From NCBI GenBank assembly GCA_015485995.1, contig WFSP01000072.1, positions 1 to 7,500 on the forward strand: DNA of 7,500 nt. Direction: 5' to 3'. Under the pieces are notes generated by a model, which worked only from the letters and a program-made list of their open reading frames with translations, was not told the origin of the DNA and did no database searches. The translations under genes and the position numbers were made by a program. Below, piece after piece: positions 1 through 5,038 of this stretch. Positions within the stretch are counted from its first letter, which is position 1; every line of letters starts with the position of its first letter. The DNA is from Caldisericales bacterium (GTDB lineage Bacteria > Caldisericota > Caldisericia > Caldisericales > Caldisericaceae).

Positions 1-553
1 AAGGAAGCGTTATTTTGAGAATGTGCTATCCGAGCAGGTAAATGATGTTGGTTTTAGAAAAGAACTTCGCCTAACTCATGGCTTTTGTAATTTTCACTCA
101 TATCTGTTTTACTCGTTCAATGACCCTCTTGCGGCTTCAATTATTTATGAAGATCTTTTTCTTACTGAACTTAATTTTTTGAAAAAGGGAAAAATTGTTC
201 CTAAAAGTTCCGAATGTATTGTTTGCAAAATTGAGAGAGAAGCGGAAAAAGAGGCACTTGGAATTCTTGATGATTTCATAAATGATCCTGATTTTAAAAA
301 ACTTTTTCTTGAATCCAAAGGGTTGTGTGTACCTCATTATCAAAAATTTTTGCTTGTTGCGAAAAATATTCCGCAGTGGTTCAAAGATTTTCACATTGTC
401 CGTTTTGAAAAAATTGCGAAGATTTTGCACAAGTATATAGATGCACAGAACGTTTCTCTTGGAGATAAGCGCCCACCCTTAACGCGGGAAGAGGAGCTCG
501 AATGGAAAGAAGCAATTAGAACTTTTGTAGGAATTGAGGGCTTAAAATGGTAA
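1..553 (+). CDS. DUF6062-like protein with tandem Cys/His repeats, 5' partial
   Basis: The reading frame is open from base 2 with no stop, so the gene starts before the window; the GTG at 23 is probably internal. Two related repeats are visible. The second is complete: ECIVC, about 30 mostly charged residues, then GLCVPH. The first lacks its CxxC half (off the window) but keeps the matching VNDVGFRKEL...GFCNFH portion. The CxxC...C-x2-H spacing looks like a metal (probably zinc) site used twice. This layout resembles the DUF6062 family as I remember it; the family has no established function and the assignment was not searched. The last third (after about base 380) is charged and helical-looking, with no Cys. 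No signal peptide can be judged because the N-terminus is missing. The 3' end overlaps tadA by 7 nt (547-553), which suggests co-transcription and translational coupling. Confidence 0.7.
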   Translation, partial: RKRYFENVLSEQVNDVGFRKELRLTHGFCNFHSYLFYSFNDPLAASIIYEDLFLTELNFLKKGKIVPKSSECIVCKIEREAEKEALGILDDFINDPDFKKLFLESKGLCVPHYQKFLLVAKNIPQWFKDFHIVRFEKIAKILHKYIDAQNVSLGDKRPPLTREEELEWKEAIRTFVGIEGLKW

Positions 554-1023
554 ATGAATTTATGAATGTTGCGCTTGAAGAAGCGAAACAAGCAGAAAAA
601 GAAGAGGAAATTCCTGTTGGTGCAGTAGTTGTGTGCAACGGAAAGATAGTAGCCCGAGCTCACAATATGCGTGAGCAGCTTAATGACCCTACGGCACATG
701 CTGAAATTCTTGCTATACGCGAGGCAGCAAAGAAACTTAACGATTGGCGGCTTGAGCAATGCGAGATTTATGTTACACTTGAGCCGTGCCCTATGTGTGC
801 ATCTGCGATTCTTCTTGCGAGAATTCCAAAGATTTATTTTGGGGCTTATGATTTTGAAAATGGTGCCTGTGGAAGTAGGTTAAATATACCTGTTAGTTTC
901 AGGATTTTCGGTTACAGCGCTGAGGTTGTAGGTGGTGTAGTAAAAGATGAGTGTAAGAAAATACTTCAGGAATTTTTTAGAAAGCGGCGAAATCGTTATA
1001 ATAACAAACGGAGAGATGGCTGA
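547..1023 (+). CDS. tadA: tRNA-specific adenosine deaminase TadA
   Basis: This cytosolic zinc enzyme deaminates the wobble adenosine (A34) of tRNA-Arg(ACG) to inosine, so that one tRNA can read several CGN codons. The 158-residue product is close to the usual family length (E. coli about 167). The HAE motif lies at residues 51-53 (His51 zinc ligand, Glu53 proton shuttle) and PCPMC at 80-84 (Cys81 and Cys84 zinc ligands). The segment around residues 97-115 (ARIPKIYFGAYDFENGACGS) is typical of TadA rather than cytidine deaminases or guanine deaminase. ATG 547 is supported by GAGGG at 536-540, six bases upstream. The start overlaps the previous gene by 7 nt. The 3' end is unusual: the TGA stop (1021-1023) falls within the tRNA-Ser gene that begins at 1010, so the last five codons, including the stop, lie wholly or partly in the tRNA. 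The basic C-terminal tail (RKRRNRYNNKRRDG) is partly encoded by tRNA sequence. Confidence 0.96.
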   Translation: MVNEFMNVALEEAKQAEKEEEIPVGAVVVCNGKIVARAHNMREQLNDPTAHAEILAIREAAKKLNDWRLEQCEIYVTLEPCPMCASAILLARIPKIYFGAYDFENGACGSRLNIPVSFRIFGYSAEVVGGVVKDECKKILQEFFRKRRNRYNNKRRDG

Positions 1024-1101
1024 GCGGTTGAAAGCGCCTGACTCGAAATCAGGTAGGGGGTTTATGCTCCCTCGTGGGTTCAAATCCCACTCTCTCCGCC
1101 A
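1010..1101 (+). tRNA. tRNA-Ser(CGA)
   Basis: This is a class II tRNA of 92 nt including an encoded CCA. The acceptor strands GGAGAGA (1010-1016) and TCTCTCC (1091-1097) pair perfectly; the discriminator is G1098 and CCA is 1099-1101. The anticodon arm is CCTGA-CTCGAAA-TCAGG, giving anticodon CGA, which reads the Ser codon UCG. There is a long variable arm, as in serine tRNAs, and a T arm GTGGG-TTCAAAT-CCCAC. The 5' 14 nt overlap the 3' end of tadA, and the next gene starts 15 nt after CCA. No separate promoter is evident, so the tRNA is probably cut from the operon transcript. Confidence 0.97.
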
Positions 1102-1116
1102 TTTTGGGGTGGCTGA

Positions 1117-2226
1117 ATGGTTCGAACAGATGTTTTAATTGTTGGGGGAGGCCCGGCCGGGGCGACGCTTAGCCAATTTCTTAAAGACAAAAACATTTCT
1201 TTCTTAGTAGTAGAGAAGGGAGGAATTATGCGTGATAAAATCTGTGCAGGTGGTGTCCCGCTCGTAGTTAACTCTCTTTTGCCTAAACGGTTGAGAGATT
1301 TTTCAAGGGTTGAGTACAATGCACTTGAAATTTTTTATAAAAATTCTCTTACTGCTCATTCCTCCGAGAAAACCGTTTTTAGCTACGGAGTAAGGCGTGC
1401 TGAGTTTGATTCTTATCTCAGGAAAGGATTGGATGTCCGTTACAATGAACGATTTATAAGCTTTGAGGAAAATAAAAGCGGCATCATTGTAAAAACTGAT
1501 AAAAATGTGTATCTTTCAAAATTTTTTATAGGGGCAGACGGTGTGGGCAGCAGGGTTTCGTTTGTCAGCGGCCTTGCACCCAAAAAGCGTTTCATCGTCG
1601 GGGAGGAAGCAGAGATTGCTTCTGATACAGGTAATCAGAACGCGATAAAAATTTTTATAGGATATAATTTCCTCGGCTATGGATGGGTATTCCCAAAACA
1701 TAATTTTCAATCTGTTGGGAGCGGTGCATTGAAATCACGTTTCAAAAAAGGAGCGGTATTTGGATTTTATCCTGGAAAGTATAAAGCAAAGATATATCCT
1801 ATTTCTCTATGGAGTGGCCCGGAGAGGCTTCAATCCGGACGAGTAGCTCTTGTAGGGGAAGCAGCAAATCTTGTGGATCCGTTTACTGCCGGTGGTATAT
1901 ATCCTGCAATTTTATCTTCTTATTTGCTAAGTGAAGTAATTGCCAATGCTCTCAAAAATGGCAAAACTTCCTTAAAAGAGTACGAGAACTTATTAAAAGA
2001 AAAATTGTATTCCAATTTTCAGTATGCACTGTTTCTTTCCAGGATGTTTTACCCTTTCCTTCCGTTGATTAAGAAACATATAGTAAATGAATCAACGATA
2101 AATCGTGTATTGGAATTAACTTCAAAAGGTTACATTTCATACAAAGAGTTTTACGAAAGAATAAAAAATAGTAAACATATCTCTTTGAAACTTGCTTATT
2201 TCATAGTTAAAAAGTTTGTCAAATAA
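1117..2226 (+). CDS. geranylgeranyl reductase family FAD-dependent oxidoreductase
   Basis: This flavoprotein belongs to the geranylgeranyl reductase (GGR) branch of the p-hydroxybenzoate hydroxylase-like superfamily, whose members typically saturate isoprenoid double bonds in lipids or quinones. Visible motifs in order: the Rossmann dinucleotide-binding GGGPAG at residues 10-15 with the ribose-binding acidic residue Glu33; CAGG at 43-46, matching the family's conserved Cys/Gly segment near the flavin; GADGVGSR at 139-146; YGWVFPK at 188-194, the family's characteristic Y-x-W-x-F-P-K; and VGEAANLVDPFTAGGI at 246-261, the second FAD-binding motif, with Glu where Asp is most common. The length of 369 residues is normal. 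ATG 1117 puts the first beta strand at residue 5 as expected; the SD is a modest GGGGTGG at 1106-1112. The gene starts 15 nt after tRNA-Ser and probably shares the tadA transcript. The substrate cannot be told from sequence: menaquinone side chain, polyprenyl carrier and membrane lipid are all possible. Confidence 0.87.
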   Translation: MVRTDVLIVGGGPAGATLSQFLKDKNISFLVVEKGGIMRDKICAGGVPLVVNSLLPKRLRDFSRVEYNALEIFYKNSLTAHSSEKTVFSYGVRRAEFDSYLRKGLDVRYNERFISFEENKSGIIVKTDKNVYLSKFFIGADGVGSRVSFVSGLAPKKRFIVGEEAEIASDTGNQNAIKIFIGYNFLGYGWVFPKHNFQSVGSGALKSRFKKGAVFGFYPGKYKAKIYPISLWSGPERLQSGRVALVGEAANLVDPFTAGGIYPAILSSYLLSEVIANALKNGKTSLKEYENLLKEKLYSNFQYALFLSRMFYPFLPLIKKHIVNESTINRVLELTSKGYISYKEFYERIKNSKHISLKLAYFIVKKFVK

Positions 2227-2239
2227 CACTCTCATCCTA

Positions 2240-2267
2240 TTGACAAAAAGTTAAATTTCAATATCTT
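2240..2267 (+). promoter_or_regulatory. sigma70-type promoter of tRNA-Asn
   Basis: A perfect -35 TTGACA (2240-2245) is followed 16 nt later by TATCTT (2262-2267), a 4/6 match to -10. The predicted start is around 2274, just before the tRNA at 2282. The promoter lies directly after the oxidoreductase stop codon, where no terminator hairpin is visible, so upstream read-through may also supply the tRNA. Confidence 0.65.
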
Positions 2268-2281
2268 ATAGATGAGCAGGT

Positions 2282-2357
2282 TCCCTGTTAGCTCAATTGG
2301 CAGAGCGGGTGGCTGTTAACCACTAGGTTGTAGGTTCGAGTCCTACACGGGGAGCCA
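2282..2357 (+). tRNA. tRNA-Asn(GTT)
   Basis: A complete 76-nt tRNA with encoded CCA. The acceptor strands TCCCTGT (2282-2288) and ACGGGGA (2347-2353) pair with one T-G wobble; the D stem is GCTC/GAGC; the anticodon arm is GGTGG-CTGTTAA-CCACT with anticodon GTT; the T arm is GTAGG-TTCGAGT-CCTAC. The discriminator is G2354 and CCA is 2355-2357. A run of six T (2359-2364) follows. From the D loop onward the sequence is duplicated at 3992-4058, which marks this gene as a probable integration target. Confidence 0.97.
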
Positions 2358-2363
2358 GTTTTT
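2297..2363 (+). repeat. left copy of 67-bp direct repeat within tRNA-Asn (putative attL)
   Basis: Aligned without gaps to 3992-4058, this segment matches at 63 of 67 positions; the first 42 (2297-2338) are identical. Differences are at 2339, 2348, 2349 and 2356. The repeat starts sharply in the D loop, covers the anticodon arm, T arm and acceptor 3' strand, and runs into the T tract after the gene. This end keeps the intact, functional tRNA. Confidence 0.85.
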
Positions 2364-2626
2364 TGTTTACAAAGGGAATTATTTCAGAATATTTATCTAT
2401 GTGTCGTATAGCTGTAAAATCATTAGAGTAGTTTTCTCTTTGTCATAAAATAATTTATACTTGAAAATTTATGAAATGGCCTAACTATTTGCATTAATTA
2501 CAAAAATTGACTAAAATAACAATTGTAAGAAACGATAGCTCAACAGCAAAATTAATTTTGATGATTTTATTCACATAAATTTTGTGTAAATAGTGACAAA
2601 TAAAGTAGAAATAAGAGGAGGAAGCT

Positions 2627-3916
2627 ATGACCAAAAAGAATATCGGACTCTGGGGAGCAATTTCGATTGGCGTTGGAGGAATGGTAGGTGCAGGTATATT
2701 CTCAATACTTGGCATGGCCTGTCAGGTAGGGGGCAACGCAGTTTATTTGTCTTTTATGATTGCAGGAGCGGTTGCCCTTTTCAATACATATTCTTATGCT
2801 AAGTTGGGTTCCAAATACCCTTCGGCAGGGGGACCGGTTGAATTTCTTGTGCAAGGTTTTGGCAGCGGAATAATAAGCGGGGGATTTAATATTTTGCTGT
2901 GGATTGGGTATGTTGTTGCGCTTTCTCTATATTCAAGGGCTTTTGCAGCCTATGCTATGACTTTCTTTCCCAATTCCCCTTCCATTATGCTGAATATTTT
3001 TGCAACGTCTATTATACTGGTATTTGTTGGAGTTAATTTTATAGGGGCTAAGGCAGTAGGAAGATCAGAATTGTTCATAGTTACTATCAAAGTGGGAATT
3101 CTTGCGTTGTTTGCAATCATAGGATTCTTCTTTATAAAGCCTGATTTACTCAGTTTTTCAAGATTTCCACCTGTCAGTAATATATTTTTTGCTTCTGCGA
3201 TTGTATTTCTTGCATATGAAGGATTCGGTTTGATTACAAATGCTGCCGAAGATATGAATAATCCCCGTAAAACGCTTCCCCGGGCCTTATACTTAAGTGT
3301 TCTGATAGTTATTGCAATTTATATAAGCGTGTCCTTGGTTGTAGTTGGTAATTTACCGCTACCCAATATTATAAAAGCCAAAGACTATGCTCTTGCTGAG
3401 GCAGCAAAACCCTTTCTTGGCTTAGTGGGCTTTAAAATCATAGCGATAGCTGCCTTATTCTCGACTGCATCTGCTATAAATGCAACTTTGTACGGAGGAG
3501 CTAACGTAAGCTATATGATTGCTAAAGACGGAGAGCTCCCCAAAATATTTGATAGAAAAATATGGCTCAATGGAAGGGAAGGGTTATTTATAACAGCAGG
3601 GCTCGTAATTATTTTTGCAAATTTCTTCGATTTAAGTAAAATTGCTATGCTGGGAAGTGCAGCTTTCCTTATAATTTATACTGGGGTTAATATTGGGCAC
3701 TTGAAACTACTTGAAAAGACTCATGGAAACATTATTTTGGTGTGGATTGCTATATTGGGAGACATTATCTCGTTGTCTATTTTACTCTACTACTTGTATA
3801 AACATTCTATTTTAACATTAGTAATATTAATACTTATTATGTGCTTTAGTTTTTTTGCAGAATGGCTATATGAGAAATCATCCAATAGAAAAATAAAGAC
3901 AAGGGTGGATCAGTAA
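2627..3916 (+). CDS. APC-superfamily amino acid permease
   Basis: This inner-membrane secondary transporter of the amino acid-polyamine-organocation superfamily probably imports or exchanges an amino acid; the substrate cannot be assigned. The 429 residues form about twelve hydrophobic segments, the usual count. The first has the family signature GVGGMVGAGIF (residues 15-25), the unwound substrate-binding stretch of TM1. TM6 carries AYEGF (196-200), followed by E208 and the NNPRKTLPRA segment typical of the cytoplasmic loop after TM6. The product begins almost directly with TM1 and ends in a short basic tail. ATG 2627 has a strong SD, AGAGGAGG at 2614-2621, five bases upstream. The gene is monocistronic and is the only gene between the two tRNA-Asn repeats, so it may be transferred cargo; its base composition does not look strikingly different by eye. 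No convincing promoter or terminator was seen for it. Confidence 0.92.
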   Translation: MTKKNIGLWGAISIGVGGMVGAGIFSILGMACQVGGNAVYLSFMIAGAVALFNTYSYAKLGSKYPSAGGPVEFLVQGFGSGIISGGFNILLWIGYVVALSLYSRAFAAYAMTFFPNSPSIMLNIFATSIILVFVGVNFIGAKAVGRSELFIVTIKVGILALFAIIGFFFIKPDLLSFSRFPPVSNIFFASAIVFLAYEGFGLITNAAEDMNNPRKTLPRALYLSVLIVIAIYISVSLVVVGNLPLPNIIKAKDYALAEAAKPFLGLVGFKIIAIAALFSTASAINATLYGGANVSYMIAKDGELPKIFDRKIWLNGREGLFITAGLVIIFANFFDLSKIAMLGSAAFLIIYTGVNIGHLKLLEKTHGNIILVWIAILGDIISLSILLYYLYKHSILTLVILILIMCFSFFAEWLYEKSSNRKIKTRVDQ

Positions 3917-3991
3917 CTATTTTGCAGTTCCTTTATTTATAAGAAATATTTATAATTGATTGTGTACGATGTTTAAAAGAAAAAGAGCATC

Positions 3992-4052
3992 TTGGCAGAG
4001 CGGGTGGCTGTTAACCACTAGGTTGTAGGTTCGGGTCCTACATAGGGAGCTA
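3992..4052 (+). pseudogene. tRNA-Asn 3' fragment (decayed)
   Basis: This copy of tRNA-Asn lacks the 5' acceptor strand and the 5' half of the D arm; the sequence before 3992 is unrelated. The anticodon arm with GTT and the T stem are intact. Decay is visible: the T loop is TTCGGGT, so the near-universal A58 is G (4034); the acceptor 3' strand is ATAGGGA instead of ACGGGGA, and no TCCCTAT partner lies upstream; CCA has become CTA (4050-4052). It cannot fold into a full tRNA. Confidence 0.92.
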
Positions 4053-4058
4053 GTTTTT
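3992..4058 (+). repeat. right copy of 67-bp direct repeat (putative attR)
   Basis: This is the partner of 2297-2363, offset by 1695 bp in the same orientation, with 63/67 identity that extends into the T tract beyond the tRNA. All four differences are changes away from a working tRNA-Asn, as expected for the copy that is no longer under selection. Confidence 0.85.
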
Positions 4059-4161
4059 ATTTTATCAGTCTTCAAAAATATCTTTAAGCTGTTAGTATTA
4101 AGCTATCACGTGAAGTCTTTCTCAGAATTTCTGGATAATTTAAACGATTTTATTAGTAGTG

Positions 4162-4170
4162 TGGTAGAAT
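4162..4170 (+). promoter_or_regulatory. extended -10 promoter, probably giving a leaderless mRNA
   Basis: TGG followed by TAGAAT (4165-4170, 5/6 match) forms an extended -10 element. No good -35 is seen, which is normal for this promoter class. The ATG at 4178 begins 7 nt after the -10 hexamer, where transcription would be expected to start, so the mRNA may have no 5' leader. No Shine-Dalgarno sequence precedes the ATG. Confidence 0.5.
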
Positions 4171-4177
4171 AATACAA

Positions 4178-4561
4178 ATGGGAAATATAATTTTGCAGAA
4201 ACGTGGCGCAAATTTTTATGGTTTTGAAAGTATCGATTCCTCTGGAATACATCATTATCATCCTTATGTTGTTAGGGGTTCCGGAGATCTATACCTTGAT
4301 GAGCAAGGGATTCACTTTAAGCAGTGGGTTACCAAAAAAGAATATAATATTTCCCTTAATAAAATTATAAAATTAGAAATCAAAGATTCTCATAATCTGA
4401 AGAGGAAATGGCCTGGTAAGGTGTTACGTATTTACTTTACAGAACAAAATGAAACTGAAGTTTTTGGCATTGCTCTCGGAGGAAAGCTCAGCATTACAAA
4501 ACGGTGGCAAGATAATGCATACCTATGGAAAGAAAAAATTGAATCACTCTTAAAAAAATAA
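4178..4561 (+). CDS. hypothetical protein, possible PH-like fold
   Basis: I do not recognise this 127-residue protein. It has no signal peptide, membrane segment, cysteine or obvious catalytic motif. Residues from about 34 to 100 alternate hydrophobic and polar positions in short beta-like stretches (GDLYLDEQGIHFKQW, KEYNISLNKIIKLEI, KVLRIYFTEQNETEVFGIAL), and the C-terminal 20 residues look helical (WQDNAYLWKEKIESLLKK). Seven or so strands capped by a C-terminal helix would suit a bacterial PH-like or GRAM-like domain; this is an inference from pattern only. The coding frame is clean and the start is well placed behind an extended -10 element, so I treat it as real. It lies just outside the right tRNA-Asn repeat. 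No SD is present, and the gene appears to be monocistronic. Confidence 0.72.
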   Translation: MGNIILQKRGANFYGFESIDSSGIHHYHPYVVRGSGDLYLDEQGIHFKQWVTKKEYNISLNKIIKLEIKDSHNLKRKWPGKVLRIYFTEQNETEVFGIALGGKLSITKRWQDNAYLWKEKIESLLKK

Positions 4562-4625
4562 TTTTGAAAAAGAGAAGATATTGCTTTTTTATTTGGTAGA
4601 TTTTTATTTAACAAGTGGCAAAAAG

Positions 4626-4688
4626 GGAACTAATTTACAGGGAACTTCCTCAAATTTTGTAAATTGTGTTCCAAATTTTTAATTTACA
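4626..4688. repeat. inverted and direct AATTTACA repeats with alternative hairpins
   Basis: AATTTACA occurs at 4632-4639 and 4681-4688, with its exact complement TGTAAATT at 4658-4665 between them. The left pair is extended by GGAAC (4626-4630) and GTTCC (4668-4672), giving 13 paired bases with a small internal bulge. The central arm can pair with either flank but not both. The role is unknown: operator sites, an RNA switch or a 3'-end structure are all possible. Confidence 0.5.
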
Positions 4689-4967
4689 CTAAAGTGAGAT
4701 AAGTTAGGCGTTCTGTTCTTTTCTTTATTTTACTGTGCTATAGTTTTAGGAATTGTACGCTACTAAATTTCTGCAAAGTGTTTTACCAGCCAAACCTTAT
4801 TTTTCATAGAATATACTGGGCATAGCACAAAATGTGGCTAACTTAGAAATAAGTTTATCAGCAAAATGCTACCTATATGCTTTATTGCAAGGTATAATTG
4901 TACAGTGGTTATTGTAAAACCATTTAGTATGTTTAATGTGGTTTTTTGAAATATTTGGATTATCCTA

Positions 4968-4996
4968 TTGACTATTTATGCTCGAGGTTCTATAAT
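4968..4996 (+). promoter_or_regulatory. sigma70-type promoter of amt
   Basis: TTGACT (4968-4973, 5/6) is separated by exactly 17 nt from a perfect TATAAT (4991-4996). The predicted start is near 5003, leaving a leader of about 36 nt. This is the best promoter in the window and suggests housekeeping-sigma rather than sigma54 control; no GG-N10-GC element was noticed. Confidence 0.85.
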
Positions 4997-5038
4997 AAGA
5001 ACGTTAAAATTTTATAAATTTATTTAGGGAGGTGAATT

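Larger units (their letters stand above)
2297..4058 (+). mobile_element. putative tRNA-Asn-integrated cassette or remnant carrying a permease
   Basis: The element is inferred from its boundaries: an intact tRNA-Asn at the left, a 3' tRNA-Asn fragment in the same orientation at the right, and 1695 bp from repeat to repeat. Tyrosine-recombinase islands that insert into tRNA genes leave exactly this arrangement, because the incoming element restores the tRNA and pushes the old 3' end to the far side. The only gene inside is the amino acid permease. No integrase, excisionase or replication gene is present, so it would be a non-autonomous cassette or a deletion remnant. Duplication of the tRNA by another route is the main alternative. 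Confidence 0.45.
4562..5038. other. 477-bp intergenic region between the hypothetical gene and amt
   Basis: I find no coding sequence of note here. The contents I can support are a weak AT-rich hairpin after the upstream gene (AAAAAG 4567-4572 with CTTTTT 4584-4589), a larger imperfect inverted repeat at 4626-4672, a TATAAT hexamer at 4893-4898 without a matching -35, a short inverted repeat at 4916-4945, and the amt promoter and RBS at the 3' end. The length and AT-richness would allow a small RNA, but nothing matches a family I know. Confidence 0.6.

Noticed and set aside
391..759. Minus-strand frame across the end of the first gene and the start of tadA
   Set aside because: It is antisense to two genes with strong family motifs, has low-complexity Phe/Lys/Ser-rich content and no SD or promoter.
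947..1138. A 63-codon frame containing MAERLKAPDSKSG across tRNA-Ser
   Set aside because: It is a translation of the tRNA-Ser gene, a well-known spurious annotation; the DNA is a tRNA plus the flanking end of tadA.
2440..2540. Promoter for the permease (TTGTCA 2440, TTGAAA 2461, TTGACT 2507)
   Set aside because: None of these -35-like hexamers has a convincing -10 at 16-18 nt, so no promoter is called.
2358..2626. Hidden integrase, toxin or excisionase gene between tRNA-Asn and the permease
   Set aside because: The 269 bp are AT-rich with frequent stops; the one minus-strand frame is Ile/Phe/Ser-rich and overlaps the permease start.
3992..4052. A second functional tRNA-Asn
   Set aside because: The 5' acceptor strand and half of the D arm are missing, A58 is changed and CCA is CTA, so it cannot form a working tRNA.
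4567..4590. Intrinsic terminator after the hypothetical gene
   Set aside because: The stem is only six nearly all A-T pairs with a long loop, too weak to call although a T tract follows.
4562..5038. Riboswitch, CRISPR array or known small RNA in the long intergenic region
   Set aside because: There are no regularly spaced repeats and no conserved core that I recognise; only short AT-rich inverted repeats are seen.
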